A DNA stretch of 6,409 bases, taken from positions 12,956 to 19,364 of the forward strand of contig PAUV01000084.1 in assembly GCA_002712845.1 (NCBI GenBank), in the 5' to 3' direction. How positions within the stretch are numbered: position 1 is the stretch's first letter; every line of letters begins with the position of its first letter. Positions 1-6,045 of this stretch are shown here, in pieces. A model generated the notes under the pieces. That model ran no database searches, was not told the DNA's origin, and worked only from the letters and a program-made list of their open reading frames with translations. The position numbers and the translations under genes were made by a program. This DNA is from Rhodopirellula sp. GTDB taxonomy: Bacteria; Planctomycetota; Planctomycetia; Pirellulales; Pirellulaceae.

Positions 1-1634
1 TGGAACGCTTGGGAAGTAACAAGAACCCAGCGATCGACACATTGTCAATCATCCGACAATACGCACTTCCAGATGCCTTTCCAGAGAGCGTTCTGGATGC
101 GGCGAGGCAGCAGGCTGATGCATTCAGCGATGAAGAGGTACCAGAGGCTCGCAAAGACCTCACAAAAATGCTTACGATCACCATTGATCCGTTTGACGCC
201 CGTGATTTTGATGATGCAATCTCTCTGCAGCGAGAAGAAGGACGATGGCGTCTCTGGGTACACATCGCAGACGTCAGTCACTTTGTGCCCGCCGGCAGTC
301 CGATTGACGAAGAGGCACGCAAACGGGCTACCAGCGTTTACCTGCCTGATCGTGTAATCCCAATGATCCCCGAGATCATCAGCAATCACTTAGCAAGCCT
401 TCAACCAGACCGTATGCGACTGGTAAAAACTGTTGAGATCGAGATCCAGGATGACCTGACAATCACGCACACAGAAGTGCACAACGGCGCGATCCATAGT
501 GACTTGCGATTGAATTACGAACAGGTCGATCAATTCCTTGCGAACCCTGAATCGCGAGTGGAGACGTGGGGAGCACCCATCTGCGACTTACTACAGGAGA
601 TGCACACTCTGGCGATGAAGATGCGGAAGGCAAGGTTCAAAGGAGGAGCTCTCTCAATGGACATGCCTGACATCAAACTGGATCTCGATAAGAGTGGAAA
701 AGTGCGTGGGGCCCATCGTGTTGAGCACACAGAGAGTCACCAAATCATTGAAGAGTTCATGCTGGCGGGAAATCAAGCCGTTTCCACATGGCTGGATGAC
801 CTCGGACTGAATCACCTTCACCGCATCCACCCTCCACCAGATCGTCGAAAACTGCGGCAACTTTCCAGCTTTGTAAAAGACCTAGGCATCGATGCCGGCT
901 CTGTTGAAAGTCGATTTGATATCCAAAAGGTTCTCGACTCCGTCGATGAAACGCCACTGGAAGATGCCGTTAATTTTGCAGTACTCAAGAGCATGAACAA
1001 GGCGATTTATGCGCCACAGCTCGAAGGGCACTACGCTCTGGATATGGAACACTACTGCCACTTCACCAGCCCAATACGGAGATACCCCGACCTGACGGTT
1101 CACCGTCTGGTGCAAAAAATCCTGGACAAGAAATCAACACCGGATGACCCATTCGCCTCGCTTGTAAAACTGGGGCATCACTGCAGCGACATGGAACGCA
1201 ATGCTGCGGCTGCCGAGCGCGAACTGATCCAGCTGAAGCTTCTGCACTTTCTTAACAAGCATGTGGGTGAAACCATGGAAGCGGTCATCAGCAGAGTCTT
1301 TGCTGACGGCATCCATGCCCGCTGTGTCAAATTGCCTGTCGATGGATTCATTCCAATCACAACGCTTCCCAACGACCAATACCGTTTCGAACGCCGCGGG
1401 CAAATGATCAGCGGATTTCGACAAGGCAACCGATTTCGTCTTGGCGATCTCTTGACCGTCAAAGTTTCGAAGGTTGATTTACAGGATCGGCAACTTTATC
1501 TGGATGTTGTAAAAAACCATACCGTGCATGGTGAATCGGACTCCCCTCAGCCCAAATCAACCAAGCCTAATTACAAGTCCAAACGCCAGAAAGATCGACG
1601 GGACAAGCGAAAGAAAAAGAAGCGTAAACGATAG
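1..1634 (+). CDS. rnr: Ribonuclease R (RNB/VacB family 3'-5' exoribonuclease), 5' end outside the window
   Basis: Processive 3'-5' exoribonuclease that degrades structured RNA in the cytoplasm. The frame is already open at base 3 (Glu-Arg before the TTG at 9), and the first visible residues align inside the family, so the TTG at 9 is not the true start. By comparison with E. coli RNase R about 210 N-terminal residues, the cold-shock domains, lie upstream. Numbering from the TTG, the RNB catalytic motif DPFDARDFDDA is at 60-70, with metal-binding Asp at 60, 66, 68 and 69 (the D-x5-D-x-DD spacing of RNase II/R). The second RNB signature HFTSPIRRYPDL is at 351-362. A C-terminal S1 RNA-binding domain covers about 418-500, though its usual Gly-x-Phe-Val core is replaced by GIHARCV. 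A Lys/Arg-rich tail follows (about 516-541), as in many RNase R proteins and unlike RNase II. It ends at TAG, 176 bp before the next gene. Family assignment is very secure; only the start is unknown. Confidence 0.96.
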   Translation, partial: ERLGSNKNPAIDTLSIIRQYALPDAFPESVLDAARQQADAFSDEEVPEARKDLTKMLTITIDPFDARDFDDAISLQREEGRWRLWVHIADVSHFVPAGSPIDEEARKRATSVYLPDRVIPMIPEIISNHLASLQPDRMRLVKTVEIEIQDDLTITHTEVHNGAIHSDLRLNYEQVDQFLANPESRVETWGAPICDLLQEMHTLAMKMRKARFKGGALSMDMPDIKLDLDKSGKVRGAHRVEHTESHQIIEEFMLAGNQAVSTWLDDLGLNHLHRIHPPPDRRKLRQLSSFVKDLGIDAGSVESRFDIQKVLDSVDETPLEDAVNFAVLKSMNKAIYAPQLEGHYALDMEHYCHFTSPIRRYPDLTVHRLVQKILDKKSTPDDPFASLVKLGHHCSDMERNAAAAERELIQLKLLHFLNKHVGETMEAVISRVFADGIHARCVKLPVDGFIPITTLPNDQYRFERRGQMISGFRQGNRFRLGDLLTVKVSKVDLQDRQLYLDVVKNHTVHGESDSPQPKSTKPNYKSKRQKDRRDKRKKKKRKR

Positions 1635-1717
1635 GCAAGGCCACCTATCTGGGGGCTTCCTGATCCCGACGCAGGCGTCAGAACCAGTCCTTCCAGTCCG
1701 CAACGATGAACCTCCAC

Positions 1718-1752
1718 GCCGGAACATGATCCGCTGCCACGCAGCAGCCGGC
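1718..1752. repeat. Nested GC-rich inverted repeats between rnr and the GT-C gene
   Basis: An inner inverted repeat, GCTGC (1733-1737) with GCAGC (1741-1745) around a 3-nt loop, is enclosed by GCCGG (1718-1722) and CCGGC (1748-1752). Transcribed, this could fold as a two-part stem with a 10-nt bulge on the left side. No T-run follows, so it is not a canonical intrinsic terminator. It could be a weak 3'-end structure for the rnr transcript or chance in GC-rich DNA. Nothing else coding is seen in the 176-bp gap. Confidence 0.3.
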
Positions 1753-1763
1753 TCATGAACTAG

Positions 1764-1776
1764 ACTGTAATACAGT
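1764..1776. promoter_or_regulatory. 13-bp perfect palindrome upstream of the GT-C gene, possible operator
   Basis: ACTGTA-A-TACAGT is a perfect 6-bp inverted repeat around one central base, ending 34 bp before the ATG of the next gene. Size, symmetry and position fit a small repressor or activator site overlapping a promoter. TGTAAT within it (1766-1771) is only a poor -10 match and no -35 is evident. The half-sites resemble the CTGT/ACAG ends of an E. coli LexA box, but the 3-bp spacing is wrong for that. A single copy is seen; no regulator can be named. Confidence 0.25.
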
Positions 1777-1810
1777 ACGTCTCCTCACTCCGCAGGCGGT
1801 ATCCCGATAG

Positions 1811-3202
1811 ATGAGAAAATCCCTCGTCCTCATACTTCTGCTGCTGATTGCAACCAAAACGGCCGCCGTTCTGTTGCAGGGACCAGTCCCGATTCAACGG
1901 GATGCATTCGGGTACTGGAAACTGAGTGCACTGGTGATGCAGGGAGACTTCCTGATGTTGCAGGATCCGATCGCATACCGAACCCCGATCTACCCATGGT
2001 TCTTGGCCATTCTGCGTTTTCTATGCGGGTCACATACCCTGCAAATATTGGCAGTCATTCAAGGAATATTTTCCTTGGGTTCGTTAATCATTGCAGCCTC
2101 CATCGCAGCAAGAATTACTCAGCTACCCAAAGCGTTCGCATTGACGCTGGCTGTGTCAGTACCCATCGTTTCCAGCCTTGTCTTTGATGCTGCCGTTCTC
2201 TCTGAGTCCATGTTCATCCTTCTGTTCATGCTGAACCTGCTGGCGATTTTGGATTACGCCAAATACGGCACGGCCACGCGAGCGTCGTGGGCTGGCTTTA
2301 CATTTGCGATGACTCTACTGACGCGCCCCATCGTGATGTTGATCTGGATTCCGCATCTCTTCTTTCTACTACTAATTCACCTTCGCAAGAATGGTCGACT
2401 GCGTAGGCTTTCCATGAAGCCGATTCCATATCGAATTCGAACCTACCACCTGTTACTTGCCGGCCTAATCGTTACTGGCTGTTCCGCACCATGGATGCTG
2501 CGCAACCAGTTGCTATTTGGAAAACCGTTCCTGACCGAATTTGTTGGCCGAAACATTTGGATCGTCACATTTCGAGATGGCTCGGGTGCAGGACTGGAAA
2601 TGCCACTTAGCGGCAGTTCTGACCAACTACGCGAGCGCCTCAACCAGGTCGGTGCTGCCGATCAATGGCAAGATACATGGGAAGTGTCAAATGCTCTTGT
2701 TCGGTCCGGACTCAATGATGCTGCAGCAGACCAACTTATGAAGAAGGTCGCACTGCAAGCTGCCCAGCAAAACAAACCAACGTTCGCCTACAAAGCGTTT
2801 CGTAGAGTCATTAATTACTGGCGCTGCCCGGCCACTGAGCTTCCCTCACAGGGAAAGTCAGGTGGCCCGTTTTATGGTCAGCAAACCTGGCGTCATTCCA
2901 GTTCAATTATCGACTTTGCACTGCAAAACCGTTTCAGCCAATCGGTGATCTTGAACACTTGGCTTCTGAGCGGGCTGGCATTTTGTGTCGTTCTGTTGAT
3001 GGTCAATTACCCAACGCGAGCTTATGGAATCTGGATATTCACCATGCTGGCGTATTTTTCTCTGGTCACAGGTATTCTGGAAATTCCCGATTATCGCTAC
3101 CGAATCGTAGTCGAACCTCTAGTAGTTCTTTCCTTTGGTTCAGTTTTGGCAATACTGCTGTCACGGCACCGAAAAACAGCAAAAGTCATAAACAGCGTCT
3201 GA
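1811..3202 (+). CDS. Multi-pass membrane glycosyltransferase, GT-C fold (ArnT/PMT_2, GT39-like)
   Basis: Probable inner-membrane glycosyltransferase that uses a polyprenyl-phosphate sugar and transfers it to an acceptor on the outer face. The 463-residue protein has an N-terminal helix (about 4-22) and then a loop with RDAFGYW (30-36) and YRTPIYP (56-62), the acidic residue plus R-x-P-x-YP pattern typical of the first external loop of GT-C enzymes. Further hydrophobic helices lie at about 76-100, 108-124, 126-147, 158-190 and 211-229. A long soluble loop follows (about 232-377), then helices at about 378-398, 404-421 and 432-450. VFDAAVLSESMF (124-135), LLTRPIV (169-175), PWMLRNQLLFGKP (227-239) and PDYRYRIVVEPL (426-437) also match the family style. 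An in-frame TAG directly precedes the ATG, so no longer start exists; no clear Shine-Dalgarno is seen. A polyprenyl-phosphate sugar synthase-like gene follows, the natural donor supplier. Acceptor and sugar are unknown, and other GT-C families remain possible. Confidence 0.78.
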   Translation: MRKSLVLILLLLIATKTAAVLLQGPVPIQRDAFGYWKLSALVMQGDFLMLQDPIAYRTPIYPWFLAILRFLCGSHTLQILAVIQGIFSLGSLIIAASIAARITQLPKAFALTLAVSVPIVSSLVFDAAVLSESMFILLFMLNLLAILDYAKYGTATRASWAGFTFAMTLLTRPIVMLIWIPHLFFLLLIHLRKNGRLRRLSMKPIPYRIRTYHLLLAGLIVTGCSAPWMLRNQLLFGKPFLTEFVGRNIWIVTFRDGSGAGLEMPLSGSSDQLRERLNQVGAADQWQDTWEVSNALVRSGLNDAAADQLMKKVALQAAQQNKPTFAYKAFRRVINYWRCPATELPSQGKSGGPFYGQQTWRHSSSIIDFALQNRFSQSVILNTWLLSGLAFCVVLLMVNYPTRAYGIWIFTMLAYFSLVTGILEIPDYRYRIVVEPLVVLSFGSVLAILLSRHRKTAKVINSV

Positions 3203-3329
3203 TGCACTGAACTGATTGCTAAAGTATGCGTAGAAGCCAAGACGTCGTGAATATACAAAACTGTTTGACGACTGACGCACTGCCTATTCTTTTCAACGTC
3301 CTCTTTCCAGCATTAAAGCTGACGACAGC

Positions 3330-4490
3330 ATGACTGAACTGCCCGAGTTATCCGTTGTCATGCCTTGCTTGAACGAAGCAGACACTGTCGGAATCTGTGT
3401 TGAAAAAGCAGTCCGGGCCATGCGGGAACATGGGGTAAACGGTGAAGTTGTCCTAGCTGACAACGGCAGCAGCGACAATTCGAAAGAAATTGCGGTAGCT
3501 CAGGGTGCCAGGACAGTCGACGTTGCTGAACCAGGATACGGTGCGGCGTTGATGGGTGGTATTGAAGCCAGCCGTGGCAATTACGTCATCATGGGTGACT
3601 GTGATGACAGCTATGACTTTCTTGAAATCCCAGCGTTCGTAGACCAGCTTCGTCAAGGCTCTGACTTGGTACAAGGATGTCGCCTCCCGCGCGGTGGAGG
3701 CCAAGTTCTACCCGGTGCAATGCCTTTCCTACACCGCTGGTTTGGGAACCCTGTTCTGTCATGGTTGGTGCGACTGATGTTTCGGATACCAATCCATGAT
3801 GTTTACTGTGGAATGCGCGGATTCACAAAAAAACTGTATGACGATCTGGATCTGCGATCTCCCGGAATGGAATTCGCCACAGAGATGATTATCAAGAGTG
3901 GGCTTCACAACGCGAGCATGGCGCAGGTTCCCATTACTCTGCACCCCGACGGCCGACAGGAACACGGTCCGCATCTGAGAACCTTCCGCGATGGCTGGAG
4001 AACGCTTCGACTGTTTCTGGTATTCAGCCCGAAGTGGACTTTTTTTCGCCCCGGTTTATTACTGATCCTGATTGGGCTACTCGGTTACGCACTCGCGTTA
4101 CCGCAGATTCGTATTTTCAATGCAGCCTTGGACGTGCACACACTTCTGATCGCAAGCTTGGCCATTTTGCTAGGCTGGCAGTGCGTTCTTCTGGCAACTC
4201 TTGCACAAATATTTGCGGCCCGCGAAGGGATGATGCCTGCTCTACCCAAGCTAGAAAAAATCACTGTGGAACATGGCATCGGATTTGGTTTGATCATGTC
4301 GACGGTCGGTGCAGCACTGATCACCATGGTAATATTCACTTGGTGGCAAGGCGATTTTGGAAAATTAGATTACCCTCAAACCATGCGATTAGTTGTGCCA
4401 GGCGTCACCCTCATAGCCGTGGGCTTTCAGACCGCGATGGCATCTTTGATGGCAGGAGTGCTAAGGATGCAGCGGCGAAACCGCTCGTGA
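3330..4490 (+). CDS. Family 2 glycosyltransferase, polyprenyl-phosphate sugar synthase (DPM1)-like, with C-terminal membrane domain
   Basis: Likely transfers a sugar from a nucleotide donor to polyprenyl phosphate at the cytoplasmic face of the membrane. The GT-A domain fills about 1-230. It shows LSVVMPCLNEADTVG (7-21), VVLADNGSSDNS (40-51), the metal/nucleotide DxD region GDCDDSYDF (89-97, D90 and D92), GAMPFLHRWFGNPVLS (129-144), YCGMRGF (159-165) and GMEFATEMIIKS (179-190), all typical of the bacterial dolichol-phosphate mannose/glucose synthase-like group. Four hydrophobic segments follow at about 241-258, 269-296, 316-338 and 354-376, and the protein ends in a basic tail (MQRRNRS). The ATG at 3330 is the only common start after the in-frame TGA at 3273; no Shine-Dalgarno is evident. 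It lies 127 bp downstream of the GT-C gene and 112 bp upstream of the methyltransferase, all on one strand, so co-transcription is possible but the gaps are wide for a tight operon. The sugar is unknown. Confidence 0.9.
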   Translation: MTELPELSVVMPCLNEADTVGICVEKAVRAMREHGVNGEVVLADNGSSDNSKEIAVAQGARTVDVAEPGYGAALMGGIEASRGNYVIMGDCDDSYDFLEIPAFVDQLRQGSDLVQGCRLPRGGGQVLPGAMPFLHRWFGNPVLSWLVRLMFRIPIHDVYCGMRGFTKKLYDDLDLRSPGMEFATEMIIKSGLHNASMAQVPITLHPDGRQEHGPHLRTFRDGWRTLRLFLVFSPKWTFFRPGLLLILIGLLGYALALPQIRIFNAALDVHTLLIASLAILLGWQCVLLATLAQIFAAREGMMPALPKLEKITVEHGIGFGLIMSTVGAALITMVIFTWWQGDFGKLDYPQTMRLVVPGVTLIAVGFQTAMASLMAGVLRMQRRNRS

Positions 4491-4602
4491 TAATACAACA
4501 CCACCGCTTAAGCCAAGACGCCATCCATGCAGAGCATTCTTCCCACGCCTCTGCCAAGACACGAATCACTTCTGTTACGAATACGCTTTCATCCCAGGCA
4601 TC

Positions 4603-5328
4603 ATGAACGCTTCCGATACTGCCAACGAAAGCACGCCAGTGATCAAACGACATGTTGAGTCGGGAGCGGTTTGTTGCGATCAAGCATGGGAAAACGCATA
4701 CAAACGATTTGAAACTCCAGAAGAAGAGATCGCAAAGTTCATCCAACGGCTACGCCTACTGGGATTTGAGAATCGACCACGTGACATCCGAGTTGCTGAA
4801 CTGTTTTGTGGTCGAGGGGGAGGCCTGATCGCCTTGAAACGGCTTGGTTTCATGAACATCGAAGGAGTGGACCTCTCTGAAACACTACTACTTCAAAACC
4901 AAACTGGGGCAACGCTGCATCTCGCTGACTGTCGCAACCTACCCTTTGAAGATGCGAGTTTGGACGCGGTGATCATCCACGGTGGGTTGCATCACCTGCC
5001 CCACTTGCCTGAGGATCTGGAGCAGGTTCTATCTGAAATCCATCGTGTCCTTAACCACGATGGAACATTTCATGCTGTCGAACCATGGCTAACGCCGTTC
5101 CTTCGATTCGTTCACGCAGTGATTGAAATTCCGATGGTTCGTAAGGTCTACGCCAAAGGGGACGCACTCGCCGTGATGATCCAACATGAGCGTGAAACCT
5201 ACGAACAGTGGTTGAGCCAACCCGTCGCCATCCAAGAATTACTGGACAAGTACTTTGATGCCGAAATGAATCGGACTGGTTGGGGAAAGATACAGTTCAC
5301 AGGGCTCAAAAAGCGTTCTTGCAATTGA
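4603..5328 (+). CDS. Class I SAM-dependent methyltransferase (Methyltransf_11-like)
   Basis: Cytoplasmic Rossmann-fold methyltransferase of 241 residues; the substrate is unknown. Motif I is VAELFCGRGGG (64-74), a variant of the usual D/E-x-GxGxG SAM loop that carries Cys-Gly-Arg. It is followed by the acidic end of strand 2 in GVDLS (88-92, D90), by ADCRNLPFEDASLDAVIIHGGLHHL (108-132; D109 probably near the adenine, then the motif IV region), and by EIHRVLNHDGTFHAVEPW (145-162), the helix and strand after motif IV. An N-terminal helical cap (about 25-55) and a C-terminal helical part (163-225) would shape the substrate site. The ATG at 4603 is the first common start in a frame that is open but start-less back to about 4465, inside the GT2 gene. 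Position after two glycosyltransferases suggests methylation of a sugar, lipid carrier or other glycan precursor, but quinone or small-molecule methylation cannot be excluded. It converges with alanine dehydrogenase over 39 bp. Confidence 0.86.
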   Translation: MNASDTANESTPVIKRHVESGAVCCDQAWENAYKRFETPEEEIAKFIQRLRLLGFENRPRDIRVAELFCGRGGGLIALKRLGFMNIEGVDLSETLLLQNQTGATLHLADCRNLPFEDASLDAVIIHGGLHHLPHLPEDLEQVLSEIHRVLNHDGTFHAVEPWLTPFLRFVHAVIEIPMVRKVYAKGDALAVMIQHERETYEQWLSQPVAIQELLDKYFDAEMNRTGWGKIQFTGLKKRSCN

Positions 5329-5336
5329 ATGGCAAG
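5318..5336. repeat. Weak inverted repeat at the convergent 3' ends of the methyltransferase and alanine dehydrogenase
   Basis: CTTGC (5318-5322) and GCAAG (5332-5336) form a 5-bp inverted repeat around a 9-nt loop that contains the methyltransferase stop codon. It sits where a bidirectional terminator would be expected, but the stem is short, AT-containing and lacks a T-run on either side. It may be chance. No better terminator is visible in the 39-bp gap. Confidence 0.15.
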
Positions 5337-5367
5337 CGTTTCGGCGATCTGCGCACATCATCCAAAT

Positions 5368-6030
5368 TCAGTCCAACGAAACAAACGGCAAGCTGAAAGC
5401 CTCTGCAACTGCAGCATTTGTCGCTTGATGGTCATGGATATTAATCGCGTCAACAAGTGGCTGACAATCAGCCAAGGCCTTCTCGAGTCCAATATCAGCT
5501 AGACGCCTAATCCAGCTCAACGTCGCGTTGCACAGGGCGAATGTGCTGGTGCGTCCGACTGCACCCGGCATGTTGGCGACACAGTAATGAACCACCTCAT
5601 CAATCACGTACGTGGGATCGCTGTGCGTGGTCGGACGACTGGTTTCAACGCATCCACCCTGATCGACAGCAACATCAATCACGACGCTTCCCGCCTTCAT
5701 CATACTCAGGTCATCGGCTCGCACTAACTGCGGAGCCTTTGCACCAGGAATCAACACCGACCCGATGACCAAGTCTGCCCTGCGTAATTGTTCGAGGATG
5801 TTATGTCGATCGCTATAGAGCGTATTCACATTTGCTGGCATGACGTCGTCGAGGTAACGCAGGCGATCCAAGTCAACGTCCAATATTGCAACGTCTGCTT
5901 GAAAACCTGCAGCGATGCGTGCTGCATTAGCACCAACCACGCCACCTCCAAGAATCGTAATGTGTGCAGGCGCTAGACCAGGCACCCCACCCAATAAGAT
6001 TCCACGCCCCATTTGCGGGCGTTCAAGATA
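5368..6030 (-). CDS. ald: Alanine dehydrogenase, C-terminal part (downstream of frameshift)
   Basis: C-terminal 220 residues of an NAD-dependent L-alanine dehydrogenase, which interconverts L-alanine and pyruvate plus ammonia in the cytoplasm. The in-frame sequence resumes at YLERPQ (codons 6030-6013) and continues from the first ATG at 6012. Counting from that Met, the NAD-binding glycine loop ILGGGVVGANAA is at 20-31, with the ribose-binding Asp at 45 (ILDVD). The catalytic Asp is at 117 (DVAVDQGG) and the nucleotide-contacting Asn at 147 (HYCVANMPGAV). These three correspond to D198, D270 and N300 of Mycobacterium tuberculosis Ald with one constant offset of 153, so this part has no internal indel. 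The family segment RTSTFALCNATLSW is at 154-167. The fragment alone lacks the substrate-binding Lys and His and cannot be an active enzyme. It belongs with the fragment just upstream on the same strand; the break is one surplus base. If the extra base is an error, this is one intact gene of about 367 residues. Confidence 0.93.
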   Translation of the reverse strand, partial: YLERPQMGRGILLGGVPGLAPAHITILGGGVVGANAARIAAGFQADVAILDVDLDRLRYLDDVMPANVNTLYSDRHNILEQLRRADLVIGSVLIPGAKAPQLVRADDLSMMKAGSVVIDVAVDQGGCVETSRPTTHSDPTYVIDEVVHYCVANMPGAVGRTSTFALCNATLSWIRRLADIGLEKALADCQPLVDAINIHDHQATNAAVAEAFSLPFVSLD

Positions 6031-6045
6031 TTTTCGCCCCCTCCT
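6023..6045 (-). other. Frameshift site in alanine dehydrogenase (one surplus A in an A4 run)
   Basis: On the - strand the zero frame reads GCG AAA ATA TCT TGA (6037-6023). Dropping one of the four A's (complement of 6031-6034) gives GCG AAA TAT CTT GAA, that is Ala-Lys-Tyr-Leu-Glu, the conserved family sequence, and joins both fragments without losing or gaining a residue. A purine-rich AGGAGGGGG (6045-6037) lies just upstream. It also encodes the conserved Gln-Glu-Gly-Ala, so it need not be a recoding signal. Confidence 0.9.

Noticed and set aside
45..389. 114-residue antisense reading frame inside rnr
   Set aside because: It is opposite the catalytic RNB motif region, has no family resemblance, and is explained by the conserved sense sequence.
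1668..1679. GACGC-AG-GCGTC inverted repeat after rnr as an intrinsic terminator
   Set aside because: Only four pairs can form around a 4-nt loop and no T-run follows.
1528..1758. 76-residue + strand frame spanning the rnr end and the intergenic gap
   Set aside because: The start is inside rnr in another frame, composition is low-information, and no domain is seen.
1764..1776. LexA (SOS) box reading of the palindrome
   Set aside because: CTGT and ACAG are separated by 3 bp, not the 8 bp of the E. coli-type LexA box, and the downstream gene is not a DNA-repair gene.
3265..3290. TTGACG and TATTCT as a promoter before the GT2 gene
   Set aside because: The spacer is 14 bp, too short for a sigma-70-type promoter, and the -10 match is weak. 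Kept only as a note.
4034..4606. 190-residue + strand reading frame overlapping the GT2 3' half and the following gap
   Set aside because: It lies in another frame of a confidently assigned gene, its translation is Arg/His/Ser-rich with no recognisable motif, and it has no credible start context. It is a frame shadow, although unusually long.
5329..5502. Short + strand frame starting with the ATG directly after the methyltransferase stop
   Set aside because: Almost all of it is antisense to the conserved C-terminus of alanine dehydrogenase and it has no protein-like features.
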